NCBI RefSeq assembly: GCF_016811915.1 | Contig: NZ_CP069127.1 | Location: forward strand, 1,332,001 to 1,396,000 | Origin: Brevibacillus choshinensis | GTDB taxonomy: Bacteria; Bacillota; Bacilli; Brevibacillales; Brevibacillaceae | Length of the DNA stretch: 64,000 bases | Reading direction: 5' to 3' | Shown: positions 8,255 to 17,352 of the stretch, piece by piece | How positions within the stretch are numbered: position 1 is the first letter of the stretch | How the letters are laid out: every line of letters starts with the position of its first letter | Translations under genes and position numbers: made by a program | Notes under the pieces: model-generated | What the model saw: the letters and a program-made list of their open reading frames with translations, nothing else | What the model was told of the DNA's origin: nothing | Database searches by the model: none

Positions 8255-9436
8255 ATGGCAGCGACAGCAACGCTCAACCAGGCAGTGGAAGACATCAAGC
8301 AGCAAGTAATCGAATGGCGTCGATATTTGCACCAGCATCCGGAGCTATCCTTTCACGAGGAAAAGACTGCTCAGTTCGTCTATGATACGCTTCAGTCGTT
8401 CGGCAATCTGGAAATTACACGTCCTACCAAGAACAGCGTCATGGCGCGCTTGATCGGACCTGAACCGGGCAAGGTCCTGGCGATGCGGGCAGACATGGAC
8501 GCCCTCGCGATCACGGAAGAAAACAGCTTTGAGTTCGTCTCGAAAAATCCTGGCGTCATGCATGCGTGCGGCCACGACGGGCACACCTCCATGCTGCTGG
8601 GCACAGCGAAAATTCTTTCGGGCATGAAGGATAAAATCAAAGGGGAAGTGCGCTTTTTCTTTCAGCACGCAGAGGAAATTTATCCGGGCGGAGCGGAGGA
8701 AATGGTGCAGGCAGGCGTAATGGACGGCGTGGACATGGTCATCGGGACGCATTTGTGGGCAACGATGGAGTACGGGACAGTCGGGATCTGCCCTGGACCG
8801 ATGATGGCAGCTCCTGATACATTCTGGATCAACGTATTCGGAAAAGGAGGTCATGCCGCTTTGCCGCACCAGACCATCGACAGTATTGCGATCGCTTCCC
8901 AGGTGGTTACCAACCTGCAGCATATCGTTTCCCGCAACACCGACCCATTGGAAAATCTGGTACTCTCCGTGACGAAGTTCGTGGGCGGAACCACACACAA
9001 CGTCATTCCGGGAGCTGTAGAAATTTGCGGAACCGTCCGCAGCTTCAACAAAGATTTGCGTGAAGAAGTTCCGAAGCTCATGGAACGTGTCATCAAAGGG
9101 ATTACCGAGGCGCATGGTGCAACGTACGAGTTCACCTACGAATTTGGCTATCGTCCGGTGATCAATGACGCTGAAGTGACCCAGCTGATGGAAGAAGTAG
9201 TGGTAGAAGCTCTGGGAGCAGAATGGGTGGATCACATGCGCCCGAACATGGGCGGGGAAGATTTCTCGGCATTCATGCAGAAGGCGCCGGGCTGCTTCTT
9301 CTACGTCGGAGCGGGCAACCAGGAAAAAGGCATCACCTATCCGCACCACCACCCTCGCTTTACCATCGACGAGGATGCATTGGCAGTAGGAGTCAAAATG
9401 TTCCTGCATGCTGCCAAAAAAGTTGTAATGGACTAA
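8255..9436 (+). CDS. M20 family N-acyl-amino acid amidohydrolase
   Basis: This is a 393-residue member of the M20D aminoacylase/hippurate hydrolase group, which splits N-acyl amino acids into a carboxylic acid and an amino acid. MHACGHDGHT (residues 102-111) supplies Cys105, His107 and the neighbouring catalytic residues; HAEEIYPGGAEEM follows near 158, and NMGGEDFSAF with the C-terminal HHHPRF complete the metal and substrate pocket. GGAGGAGAACGAAG precedes ATG 8255. It is co-transcribed with the upstream carbamoylase and followed by a strong terminator. Confidence 0.88.
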   Translation: MAATATLNQAVEDIKQQVIEWRRYLHQHPELSFHEEKTAQFVYDTLQSFGNLEITRPTKNSVMARLIGPEPGKVLAMRADMDALAITEENSFEFVSKNPGVMHACGHDGHTSMLLGTAKILSGMKDKIKGEVRFFFQHAEEIYPGGAEEMVQAGVMDGVDMVIGTHLWATMEYGTVGICPGPMMAAPDTFWINVFGKGGHAALPHQTIDSIAIASQVVTNLQHIVSRNTDPLENLVLSVTKFVGGTTHNVIPGAVEICGTVRSFNKDLREEVPKLMERVIKGITEAHGATYEFTYEFGYRPVINDAEVTQLMEEVVVEALGAEWVDHMRPNMGGEDFSAFMQKAPGCFFYVGAGNQEKGITYPHHHPRFTIDEDALAVGVKMFLHAAKKVVMD

Positions 9437-9471
9437 AGAGAAGTCCTGACAATAAAAGAAAGAAAGCGAAG

Positions 9472-9502
9472 CCTCCTGTTTGCCAAAACGGGAGGTTTTT
9501 TT
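9472..9502 (+). terminator. Terminator of the M20 operon
   Basis: CCTCC-GTTT pairs with AAAC-GGAGG and is followed by seven T (ending 9502). Confidence 0.88.
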
Positions 9503-9522
9503 GCACAGCCAAGTTTTCTAAA

Positions 9523-10092
9523 TTACTCCATGCGAAACAGTTTGTGCCAGATGGAGGTTTTCCGCCGCTCGTCATTGATTTTGGCCAGCTGCATCTTCGC
9601 ATCCATGATGTCATTCATCGCCTTCATCAGACGACGATCGCGCTCTTTGAGGTTCGATCGAATGTACGCCTCCTGTTTCTCAAAGCGCTCGAGGAGTTCC
9701 TGATGGGCGGTTTCCTGTCGCTGCACGTGAGCTGCGAGAGCGTGCAGCTTTTCTTCCAGTCTGCTGCTCTCTGGCGCATGCACAGGAGAAGCGAGAGCGA
9801 CAGCTGTTTCCATGCGTGCAGGCAAGGGGGCCTCGTGGCTGACGATCATGAGTGCCGCTTCTTCCTGGGGAAAAAGCTGATCTTTGGTCAAGCGATAGAA
9901 GCGCTGCAGGATTGCCACGTCCATCTGCCTGTACTCACGACGGTTTTGGCTGTCACGAAGAAACCAGTAGCCATGCTGCTCCAAGAGCATGCTCCACTTG
10001 CGCAGCGTGCTCGCTCCAATCCCGAGCAAATCTGCTACCTCTCTGCCGCTGTACGTGCGTTCCCTCGCAACCAATTCTATGACATTGCCCAT
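9523..10092 (-). CDS. MerR-type HTH protein with coiled coil (RacA-like layout)
   Basis: This is a 189-residue protein. Residues 12-60 form a MerR-like winged helix (YSGREVADLLGIGASTLRKW, then YWFLRDSQNRREYRQMD). Residues 110-175 are a charged coiled coil rich in Glu, Arg and Gln. The C-terminus is basic and ends HKLFRME. The same order (N-terminal MerR-like HTH then coiled coil, under 200 residues) is seen in the sporulation chromosome-anchoring protein RacA and in DUF3967-type proteins. No sequence match to RacA can be claimed by eye. GGAGGGG lies eight bases before the ATG. Confidence 0.6.
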   Translation of the reverse strand: MGNVIELVARERTYSGREVADLLGIGASTLRKWSMLLEQHGYWFLRDSQNRREYRQMDVAILQRFYRLTKDQLFPQEEAALMIVSHEAPLPARMETAVALASPVHAPESSRLEEKLHALAAHVQRQETAHQELLERFEKQEAYIRSNLKERDRRLMKAMNDIMDAKMQLAKINDERRKTSIWHKLFRME

Positions 10093-10341
10093 CGGTTACC
10101 CCTCCTGTCTATGACTGAAGAACCTTCTTCATACGCTTTCTTTACACGCACTAGTTTTCCTGTATGGAATCGTGCGACAAATTCCCGCAGTGCTCGTACA
10201 AAAGTTGTCCGAGCGTCGAGGGACTTGTTGAACTGAGTCAGATGATGTAGGGGTACAAGTACATTTTCGCTTCCATTCCGCATTTGCTCTAGTAGGGCGG
10301 AATCGTATGTACATAGGATGCTGTAGAAGGAGGGATTGACC

Positions 10342-10536
10342 ATGGCATTTAAAGACCAGATGAAAAAATTCGTTGGGAGAAACGTAAAAGTGGAAACGGT
10401 GCGCGGAAATTTTGTTGGTCGGTTGATCGAGGTAAAATCGACTTCTTTGATCATTCGCGAAACTGAAAATAATCGCCGCATTGTCATTAGTGCGTCGAAG
10501 ATTATCGCAGTGTCGGAACAAACACCTAACTGCTAG
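10342..10536 (+). CDS. Small Sm/SH3-like protein (DUF2642-like)
   Basis: This 64-residue protein is basic and beta-rich: KFVGRNVKVETVRGNFVGRL (about 9-28) then STSLIIRET and NRRIVISASKIIAV. The pattern of a short conserved turn inside alternating beta strands resembles Sm-like or SH3-like barrels and the DUF2642 family of spore formers, but it could be an unrelated small barrel. ATG 10342 is eight bases after AAGGAGG; TTG 10336 is too close. It is transcribed alone, with terminator hairpins downstream. Function unknown. Confidence 0.6.
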   Translation: MAFKDQMKKFVGRNVKVETVRGNFVGRLIEVKSTSLIIRETENNRRIVISASKIIAVSEQTPNC

Positions 10537-10583
10537 GAATGAAGGACACCTTGCGTACTCACTCGAGATGCGAGGTGCTTAAG

Positions 10584-10609
10584 GCTGTCGAGCGATCGGC
10601 AGCTTTTTT
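10584..10609 (+). terminator. Terminator after the small Sm-like gene
   Basis: GCTGTCGA (10584-10591) pairs with TCGGCAGC (10596-10603), then TTTTTT. A further hairpin (CACCTTGC with GCGAGGTG) lies just before it at about 10547-10578. Confidence 0.8.
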
Positions 10610-10718
10610 ATTCAATCAGAACTTCGTACACTTCCTGTACAGCAGGTGGATTTTATTCCCACCCTTCTTCGTGGTAACATGAGAGAGGTATGAGATTACG
10701 AAGAAGGTAGGGGAAACG

Positions 10719-11414
10719 ATGCTAGATATCAAGTTTCACGGACATTCTTCCGTTCAATTGACTGCGGAAGGCCATTCCATCATAATCGACCCGTTCATTA
10801 CGGGAAATTCCCAAGCCGCCACCAAGCTGGAAGACATCAAGGTGCAGTACATCCTGCTGACTCACGGGCACCAGGATCATATCCTGGATGCTGTCGAACT
10901 AGCTCTTGCGAATGACGCGACGATCGTAGCGACGCACGAGCTGGCTACATACATGAGCTGGCAGGGAGCAAAAGCGATCGGCATGAATCTGGGAGGAACA
11001 GCTTCGCTTCCGTTTGGCAAAGTCAAAATGACGCAAGCATTCCACAGCTCAGCTGTCGTGCTCGATGATCAAAAGCAGATCGTATACATGGGTATGCCAG
11101 GTGGTTTCGTCATTGAAATCGGGGGCAAAACCATTTATCATGCAGGCGACACTGGACTGTTCGGCGATATGAAGCTGATCGGGGAACGCCATGACATCGA
11201 TCTCGCATTCCTCCCGATCGGGGATTTCTTCACGATGGGACCAGAGGATGCCGTCACGGCAGCGGAATGGGTGAAAGCCGATTACGTCATTCCGATCCAC
11301 TATGATACTTTCCCGCCAATCAAGCAGGACGGAGAGGCGTTCGTGGCGGAGCTGGCGGAAAAAGACATCCGCGGCAAGGCACTGAAGCCAGGGGAGTCCT
11401 TCCGCTTATCGTAA
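10719..11414 (+). CDS. UPF0173 metallo-beta-lactamase-fold hydrolase (YtkL type)
   Basis: This is a 231-residue metal-dependent hydrolase of the UPF0173 family (YtkL in B. subtilis). The metal site is clear: [11 protein letters not shown] (about residues 48-58) is the HxHxDH motif, FHSSA near 108, [10 protein letters not shown] near 142, and the last histidine in IPIHYDTFP near 193. The length is normal for the family. The natural substrate is not known. ATG 10719 follows an AAGGTAGGGG ribosome site. It is monocistronic with its own terminator. Confidence 0.9.
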   Translation: MLDIKFHGHSSVQLTAEGHSIIIDPFITGNSQAATKLEDIKVQYILLTHGHQDHILDAVELALANDATIVATHELATYMSWQGAKAIGMNLGGTASLPFGKVKMTQAFHSSAVVLDDQKQIVYMGMPGGFVIEIGGKTIYHAGDTGLFGDMKLIGERHDIDLAFLPIGDFFTMGPEDAVTAAEWVKADYVIPIHYDTFPPIKQDGEAFVAELAEKDIRGKALKPGESFRLS

Positions 11415-11449
11415 GCGATTCTTCAAGGATAAGTGGCACCAGTAAAAAA

Positions 11450-11486
11450 GTCGCCTTTCCCAGCTGAAGGAAAGGCGGCTTTTTTT
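11450..11486 (+). terminator. Terminator after the YtkL-type gene
   Basis: GTCGCCTTTCC (11450-11460) pairs with GGAAAGGCGGC (11469-11479) and is followed by TTTTTTT. It also faces the convergent deaminase gene. Confidence 0.88.
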
Positions 11487-11520
11487 GTACAAACCTACGC
11501 TGGCCAAAGGCCGCAGCAAA

Positions 11521-12813
11521 TCACAAGCCTTCTACCAAACGAGCGGATCGGATGGCCGCCTCGCTCTTTACTTCTTCCCAGGACATGCTCAGCAGCTCTC
11601 GATTTCGCATCAAAACCTGTCCGTTTACAATCGTCGTGTCGACATCTGCTCCAGTCGCGCTGTATGCGATCAAGGAATGCAGGTCATGGATGGGCTGCAG
11701 ATGCGGTTTGTCCAGATCGATCAAAATGAGGTCGGCGCGCTTTCCGACTTCGAGCGTCCCTACCTGCGCATCGATTCCGAGCAGCTTGGCGCTTTCGATC
11801 GTCGCCATGCGAAGTGCCTGCTCGGCTGGGAGGACAGTAGGATCGCCGGATTCGAGCTTTTGCATCCACGTGGCTGCTTTTATTTCCGCAAACATGTCCA
11901 GGGTCGTCGCGCTCCCGGCTCCGTCAGTCCCCAAACCGACGGTGATGCCTTGAGCGATCATTTCCCGTACAGGCGCAATGCCGCAGCCGAGCTTGAGATT
12001 GCTGACAGGATTGTGCGAGACGCCACCCCGCATGCCGCGCAGCAGGCTCACATCCGTACGAGTCAGGTGTACCGCATGGGCGAGCAGAACATGGTTGTCA
12101 GCAAACAGCCCCAGCTCGTGCAAATACTCGGTTGGAGACTGACCGTAGCGGGAGCGGATTTTTTCGACTTCCTCCACGGTCTCTGCCAGATGGATGTGCA
12201 GGGGAATGCGCCGGTTCCGTGCCAGCTCGATTACCTCTGACAACGGCTGTGGAGGGCAAGTATAGGGAGCGTGCGGACCCAGCATAGTCGTAATGCGGCC
12301 GTCCCCTGCGCCGGTCCAGTTCTCGACCAGCGCAAGCGCCTCGCTCATGCGTCGTCCCCCGTCATCCTCCAGAAAGACGAGCCCGCGGGTGAGGGCAGCG
12401 CGCATCCCGCTGTCCACGACGGCCTGCGCGACCGCATCCATGTGGACGTACATATCTGCAAAGGCAGTGGTGCCAGACGAAATCATCTCTGCGGTACCGA
12501 GCATGGTGCCCCAGTAAATATCCTCTTTGGTCATTCGCGCTTCGGCGGGAAGCATTTTTTTATCCAGCCAATCCATCAGCTTGAGGTCATCAGAAAAAGC
12601 GCGCAGCAGGGACATGCTGGCGTGATTGTGGGCATTGATCAGTCCCGGCATTGCCGCCATGCCCTTCGCGTCGATCACCGAGTCGGCCTGCTGCTCGATC
12701 GATTCTGCGATGCGCGTGATTTGTCCCCCTTCGATCAGCACATCGCCGACAAAAGGTTTGTCTCCCTGCACCATCGTCAGGATGGAGCAGCCTTTAATCA
12801 ATAAGCTGTTCAT
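11521..12813 (-). CDS. mtaD: 5-methylthioadenosine / S-adenosylhomocysteine deaminase
   Basis: This amidohydrolase-superfamily enzyme has 430 residues from the chosen start. It converts MTA or SAH to the inosyl forms in methionine/SAM by-product clearance. Metal ligands: AHNHAS (about 63-68), HIHLAE (about 202-207), LLAHAVHLT (about 229) and GLGTDGAGSATTLDMF (about 284), the last holding the conserved Asp. A C-terminal beta segment (VGTLEVGKRADLILID) matches the family. ATG 12813 is eight bases after GGAG; the in-frame ATG at 12819 is too close to it. It is divergent from the murR-like gene. Confidence 0.88.
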   Translation of the reverse strand: MNSLLIKGCSILTMVQGDKPFVGDVLIEGGQITRIAESIEQQADSVIDAKGMAAMPGLINAHNHASMSLLRAFSDDLKLMDWLDKKMLPAEARMTKEDIYWGTMLGTAEMISSGTTAFADMYVHMDAVAQAVVDSGMRAALTRGLVFLEDDGGRRMSEALALVENWTGAGDGRITTMLGPHAPYTCPPQPLSEVIELARNRRIPLHIHLAETVEEVEKIRSRYGQSPTEYLHELGLFADNHVLLAHAVHLTRTDVSLLRGMRGGVSHNPVSNLKLGCGIAPVREMIAQGITVGLGTDGAGSATTLDMFAEIKAATWMQKLESGDPTVLPAEQALRMATIESAKLLGIDAQVGTLEVGKRADLILIDLDKPHLQPIHDLHSLIAYSATGADVDTTIVNGQVLMRNRELLSMSWEEVKSEAAIRSARLVEGL

Positions 12814-12948
12814 ATCCATTTCTCCTTTTCGTTGTCTAATCCGTTTCGGTTTTCAGCGTAAAGCTTGACGCGACGGAAAGGTCAAGAGGAGAAAAGAGAA
12901 GCGGGCGAGAACAAATCGGGGCGAAGCAGTCATGAATGTGGATCTTCT

Positions 12949-13001
12949 GAAATATTGTTTATTAGATAACAGTTGACGTAGGAAATATTGCTTCATAAAA
13001 T
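12949..13001 (+). promoter_or_regulatory. Promoter with two GAAATATTG repeats (recycling operon)
   Basis: TTGACG (12973-12978) and TAAAAT (12996-13001) are 17 bases apart, a strong sigma-A promoter. GAAATATTG occurs at 12949-12957 and again at 12982-12990, 33 bases apart (three helical turns). The second copy sits between the -35 and -10 elements, so a bound regulator would block polymerase. The adjacent RpiR-type protein is the natural candidate. Confidence 0.7.
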
Positions 13002-13033
13002 GAAGATAAGATTCGGGGAAAGCGGTGTCATTT

Positions 13034-13894
13034 ATGCTAAATGGGGGTCTAGTCAGCCTACAGGCGATTTTGGACGAGTTGAAGCCATCCGAACGCAAGG
13101 TGGCTCAGTTCATTTTGAAGCAGCCGGAAGATGTGGTAAAGCTATCTGTACAAAAGCTGGCGGAGCTGAGCGGCGTGTCCGAAGCGACCATCATTCGCCT
13201 GGCACGTTCGCTGAATATGAAAGGGTATCAGGAATTAAAGCTGCGCATTGCCGGAGATCTGAACAAGCAGACGGCGGGAGTCGGCAGCTATCAGGAAATC
13301 ATGATGGAAGGCTCAGTGGAATCCATCATGCAGGCAGTGAGCTGGAACAACGTACAGTCCATCCAGGATACGCTCTCAGTCCTGTCGAGTGAGGAAGTAA
13401 AGCATGCGGCAGATGCCTTGTCTCGGGCGAGAAAAATCGATGTGTACGGTGTGGGTGCATCTGCGGTGATCGCCGATGATATCAAGCAAAAGCTATCTCG
13501 AATCAACCTCTGGTGCGAGGCCTACTCCGATTTTCACGCTCAGCTGACGTCCGCAGTCAATTTGACGGAGCAGGATGTCGCTTTCGGAATCTCATACTCT
13601 GGGCAGACAGAGGATATCATCCAATCGTTGACGGAAGCCAAGCAGCAGGGGGCCACGATCATCAGCCTGACGAAATTCGGTTCATCACCTGTAGCTGATC
13701 TGGCGAGCATCCGCCTGTTTACGAGCTCGGTAGAAAAAAGCGTTCGCAGCGGAGCGATGGCGTCTCGCATCGCCCAGCTGAATGTCATCGATATCTTATT
13801 TATCGCCATGGTCAGCCGAAAGCAGGAAGAAGTCATTCCCTTGCTGGAGAAAACGAGGGTGGCCGTTAGCCGGACAAAACGCTCATCCAATTGA
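13034..13894 (+). CDS. RpiR/MurR family regulator of amino-sugar recycling
   Basis: This 286-residue protein has an N-terminal HTH of the RpiR type (about residues 1-75: LKPSERKVAQFILKQPEDV, then LSGVSEATIIRLARSLNMKG) and a C-terminal SIS sugar-phosphate-binding domain (about 115-255: DVYGVGASAVIADDIKQKL, AFGISYSGQTEDIIQSL). Members sense phosphosugars such as MurNAc-6-P. ATG 13034 is chosen; the typical family start is M-x-GGL. It is first in an operon that runs through an ABC importer, sugar kinase and MurQ, so it probably controls that operon from the repeat sites upstream. Confidence 0.85.
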   Translation: MLNGGLVSLQAILDELKPSERKVAQFILKQPEDVVKLSVQKLAELSGVSEATIIRLARSLNMKGYQELKLRIAGDLNKQTAGVGSYQEIMMEGSVESIMQAVSWNNVQSIQDTLSVLSSEEVKHAADALSRARKIDVYGVGASAVIADDIKQKLSRINLWCEAYSDFHAQLTSAVNLTEQDVAFGISYSGQTEDIIQSLTEAKQQGATIISLTKFGSSPVADLASIRLFTSSVEKSVRSGAMASRIAQLNVIDILFIAMVSRKQEEVIPLLEKTRVAVSRTKRSSN

Positions 13895-13907
13895 GGGGGA
13901 GAAGGGC

Positions 13908-14945
13908 ATGGACGATGTGAGGGACTTATTGCAGGAGTGGGTGGACAATGGGTGGCTGCCGGGTGTGTCTCTGCGGGTCTTGCAGGGACAAGGCGTATGC
14001 TTTTCCTGTGACGTGGGGGTGAGGAGCATCGAGACTCGCCAGCCTGTCACACCGGATACCTTGTACGATTTGGCTTCCCTGACAAAGGTCACTGCGACAT
14101 TGCCTGCCCTGCTCCTGTTGATGCAGGAGGGGCGAATCAGACCGGACGATCCGATTGGAAACTATTTTTCTGATTGTCCAAAGGATAAGCGCTCCATCAC
14201 GATTGCACAGCTGCTCACCCATACTTCCGGCTTGCCTGCCGATCTGATGGAGCGCAGGCGTGACAGTCAGCTTTCCTTGCCCGACCTGCTGTACCATCAA
14301 GAGCTGCTGCAGGAGCCGGGGACAAAGGTCGTATACAGCGATTTAGGAATGATCTGGCTCGGTCTTTTGATAGAAGCGGTGACGGGTGAACGGTTGGATC
14401 TGTTTGTGAATAAACAAGTTTTTACGCCGCTAGGCATGAACCGCACCCTTTATTGTCCGAATAATCAGGATTTTAGAGACGTGGCACACACGGAATTCTG
14501 TACACTCACAGGCTCATACCTCGCAGGAGAGGTGCATGATGAAAAGGCGTTTGCGATGGGGGGCATCGCGGGACATGCCGGATTGTTCGCCACGGCAGAT
14601 GATCTGTGTCGATATGCAGCAAGCTGGATGTCTGGGGAGGATTCTCTCCTCGACAGGGAGTGGAAACAACGCGCCATTCATTGTCAGACCCCGGCAGGAA
14701 CGGAGCGCAGAGGGTATGGCTGGCAATGCAACGATCCAACGGGCCAGCTGAGCTGCGGCTCCGGTTTTCATCCTGACAGCTACGGTCACACCGGTTTTAC
14801 AGGTACGAGCATATGGATCGATCCTGTACACGAGTGGGCCGTCATTTTACTCACCAACGCAGTGCATCTGGGACGCGATCATCTGTTGCGGCAGCTGCGG
14901 CCGACGATTCACGACGCAGTCACAGCTCATCTTCAGCGAGCTTGA
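13908..14945 (+). CDS. Serine beta-lactamase-family hydrolase (YbbE-like)
   Basis: This 345-residue class C-type serine hydrolase has SLTK at residues 57-60 (SxxK nucleophile), YSD at 143-145 (YxN-like) and GHTGFTG near 290 (the KTG-equivalent HTG). No convincing signal peptide is seen, so its compartment is unclear. Beta-lactamase relatives of this kind (YbbE in B. subtilis) accompany MurNAc-recycling genes. Here the gene sits between the MurR-like regulator and the sugar importer, which supports a role on muropeptides. ATG 13908 lies 13 bases after the regulator's stop, behind GGGGGAGAAGG. Confidence 0.75.
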   Translation: MDDVRDLLQEWVDNGWLPGVSLRVLQGQGVCFSCDVGVRSIETRQPVTPDTLYDLASLTKVTATLPALLLLMQEGRIRPDDPIGNYFSDCPKDKRSITIAQLLTHTSGLPADLMERRRDSQLSLPDLLYHQELLQEPGTKVVYSDLGMIWLGLLIEAVTGERLDLFVNKQVFTPLGMNRTLYCPNNQDFRDVAHTEFCTLTGSYLAGEVHDEKAFAMGGIAGHAGLFATADDLCRYAASWMSGEDSLLDREWKQRAIHCQTPAGTERRGYGWQCNDPTGQLSCGSGFHPDSYGHTGFTGTSIWIDPVHEWAVILLTNAVHLGRDHLLRQLRPTIHDAVTAHLQRA

Positions 14946-14998
14946 CCATAGAGAGCATGAATCACATCCAGGCACGAGAAAATGGGGGAGGGTTAGGT

Positions 14999-16306
14999 AT
15001 GAAAAAGTATCGGTTTCACAAAGCAGCTTCTGTCTTGCTGGCTGCTGGATTGCTGCTTACCGGATGCAGCGGTGGGGGAGGAGATGCAGCAAAGCCTAGC
15101 GAGCCGGGGGGGACTCCTGGTGGCAGCCAGGGAGGCGGAACGGAGCAAGTGACGCTGTCCATGCATAGCTGGCGCGTCGAAGACACAGAAGGCTACGCCA
15201 AGATCATTGCCGCATTTGAAGCGGAGAACCCAAACATCAAGATTGATTTCAAACCATTCAAAGCTACCGAGTACAACACCATTCTAAACACAGCACTCCA
15301 AAGCGACAGCGGTCCCGATATTTTGCAGCTTCGTCCTTACGCCGCAGGCACTGCTTTGGCGGAAGCGGGGTATTTGGAGCCGCTCGACAGCCTAGCTGGC
15401 ATCACGAACTTCCCGAAAGACGTCCTCAAAGGAGCTACGGGCAAAGACGGCAAGGTCTACGGAGTGCCGCTTTCGCTCAGTACCACGCAATTTTACTACA
15501 ACAAGAAAATCTTCGAACAAAACGGCTTGAAAGAACCAAAGAGCTGGGATGAGCTGATCGCCACAGCCAAAGCGCTGAAAGAAAAAGGAATCGTTCCCAT
15601 TTCCTTGGGGGCAAAAGAGGGCTGGCTGCTCTCCCTGAGCCATGGCGTGATCGCCCCGGCTAACCTCAGAGACGGAGACATCGCCAAGCTCTTGAAGGGC
15701 GAAATCGATCTGAAAAGCCCTGAATTCCTCAAATCCGTCCAGCGCATGCAGGAACTTACACCTTATTTCCCGGAAAATTATGTAGGGCTTGAACAGAATG
15801 ATATGAGGACATTGTTTGCGACGGAAAAAGCAGCCATGTATATCAACGGCAGCTTTGATCTGGAAGCGATCAAAAAGCTGAATCCGGACCTGCAGCTGGA
15901 TTTCTTCCCGATGCCGACGGATGATGGCAAAGCGGTCATCACGACATGGGTAGACGGTTCCTACGCTGTGAATGCCAAATCGAAGCACAAGCCGGAAGCG
16001 CTGAAATTCATGGAATTCATGACAACCAAAAAGTTTGCCGAAATGTACGCCAATGAGTTGAAGATGATCAGTGCCATGCCGGGAGTGCCGCTGCAGGATC
16101 CGCTCTTGAACAAAATGGCGGAGCTGTCCCAGTCCAGCCCCGCGCCTTACTTGATGATCATTCATTTTTCGGAAGGCAACCCGACGACCAAGAAGACGCT
16201 GGAGAATTCGCTGCAAGGGATGTACCTTGGCAAATTGACGCCTGAACAAGTCGCGGATGACGTGCAAAAGTCAGCTGCGACCTGGTTCGCACCTTTTAAA
16301 AAATAA
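14999..16306 (+). CDS. Sugar ABC transporter substrate-binding lipoprotein
   Basis: This is a family 1 extracellular solute-binding protein of 435 residues. It begins with a lipoprotein signal peptide (lipobox LLTGC, Cys23) followed by a Gly/Ser-rich linker. Typical segments: PNIKIDFKPFKATEYNTILN near 85-105, DILQLRPYAAG, and YGVPLSLSTTQFYYNKKIF near 150. GGGGGAGGG precedes ATG 14999. Two CUT1-type permeases follow. The genomic setting (MurK-like kinase, MurQ) suggests MurNAc, GlcNAc or MurNAc-containing saccharides as ligand; the sequence alone cannot fix this. Confidence 0.85.
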   Translation: MKKYRFHKAASVLLAAGLLLTGCSGGGGDAAKPSEPGGTPGGSQGGGTEQVTLSMHSWRVEDTEGYAKIIAAFEAENPNIKIDFKPFKATEYNTILNTALQSDSGPDILQLRPYAAGTALAEAGYLEPLDSLAGITNFPKDVLKGATGKDGKVYGVPLSLSTTQFYYNKKIFEQNGLKEPKSWDELIATAKALKEKGIVPISLGAKEGWLLSLSHGVIAPANLRDGDIAKLLKGEIDLKSPEFLKSVQRMQELTPYFPENYVGLEQNDMRTLFATEKAAMYINGSFDLEAIKKLNPDLQLDFFPMPTDDGKAVITTWVDGSYAVNAKSKHKPEALKFMEFMTTKKFAEMYANELKMISAMPGVPLQDPLLNKMAELSQSSPAPYLMIIHFSEGNPTTKKTLENSLQGMYLGKLTPEQVADDVQKSAATWFAPFKK

Positions 16307-16365
16307 GCACGAGGGAGTGGCGGCGGAGGGAGGAGACTTCTTTCGCCGTAACCCTACCATAGGGG

Positions 16366-17298
16366 GTGGGTACCATCGCAACAAGCAGACAGAAGGGGCG
16401 AAGAAGCTGGGTGATCCACCTGTTTCCCCTCCCGGCTCTGATCCTTTATGCCCTATTTGTGGTCTATCCGATCTTTTCGGCGTTTACGTACAGCCTCTAT
16501 GACTGGCAAGGCATCAAGCGCGGTGTATTTGTCGGGCTGAAGAACTTTACGACGCTGTTCACGGTTGAGCCATTTAACGAGATGTTTTGGAATGCGTTTA
16601 GTCACAATCTTCTGTACTTTGTCGTGGAAATGATCGTGCAAAATGGTGTTGCTTTTACCTTGGCTTTTTTCATCTATCGAAAGATTCGGGGAGCAGGCTT
16701 TTTAAAAGTGGCGTACTTCATCCCGCGGCTTCTCTCCGTCATCGTCGTCGGTTTTTTGTGGAAGCTCATTTTTAATCCCAATTACGGTGCGCTGAACACG
16801 TTTTTGACCAAAATCGGTCTGGCGGAGTGGGCAAGACCGTGGCTGGGCGATACGGATACCGCTCTTCTGGCGATCATTCTCGTCAACTGCTGGTTTGGCG
16901 TAGGATTTGCGATGCTGATATTTTTGGCCGGGCTGCAGTCAATTCCCGAGGAGCTGATTGAAGCCGCGCGACTGGATGGGGCACGCGGCATCACGATGCT
17001 GTGGAAGATCATCCTTCCGCTGTGCATGCCGGCAATCACGATCATGACGATCTTTACGTTCATTCAGGCCTTCGAGGCATTCGAGCTCGTGTATGCCATG
17101 CAAGGGTCGATGGGAGAGCCGTTTTATTCGACGGATACGCTGGCGGTGTACTTTTATCGGATGGCCTTCAGCAGTGCTGGGGGAGGAGATGTATCCATCG
17201 GTCTCGGTTCGGCCCTGGCTGTCGTGCTGTTCATCATCGTCGCGTCCGTGTCCGCCCTTTCTATGCACCTGATGCGAAAGCGGGAGGTCCAGCACTAA
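16366..17298 (+). CDS. ABC sugar permease, MalF/UgpA type
   Basis: This 310-residue inner-membrane permease has about six membrane segments, beginning with FPLPALILYALFVVYPIFSA (about 20-39). The cytosolic EAA loop, EAARLDGARGITMLWKI, is near residues 201-217 and couples to the ATPase. The GTG at 16366 is the only plausible start in frame, with AGGGGG immediately before it; translation may therefore depend on coupling to the lipoprotein gene 60 bases upstream. No ATPase gene is present in the operon, so a shared MsmX-type ATPase elsewhere is likely. Confidence 0.85.
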   Translation: MGTIATSRQKGRRSWVIHLFPLPALILYALFVVYPIFSAFTYSLYDWQGIKRGVFVGLKNFTTLFTVEPFNEMFWNAFSHNLLYFVVEMIVQNGVAFTLAFFIYRKIRGAGFLKVAYFIPRLLSVIVVGFLWKLIFNPNYGALNTFLTKIGLAEWARPWLGDTDTALLAIILVNCWFGVGFAMLIFLAGLQSIPEELIEAARLDGARGITMLWKIILPLCMPAITIMTIFTFIQAFEAFELVYAMQGSMGEPFYSTDTLAVYFYRMAFSSAGGGDVSIGLGSALAVVLFIIVASVSALSMHLMRKREVQH

Positions 17299-17352
17299 GC
17301 GATTGATTTCGCAGGCGAAAAGAGACTCGATAGAAGAGGGGAGGAATGCGTT

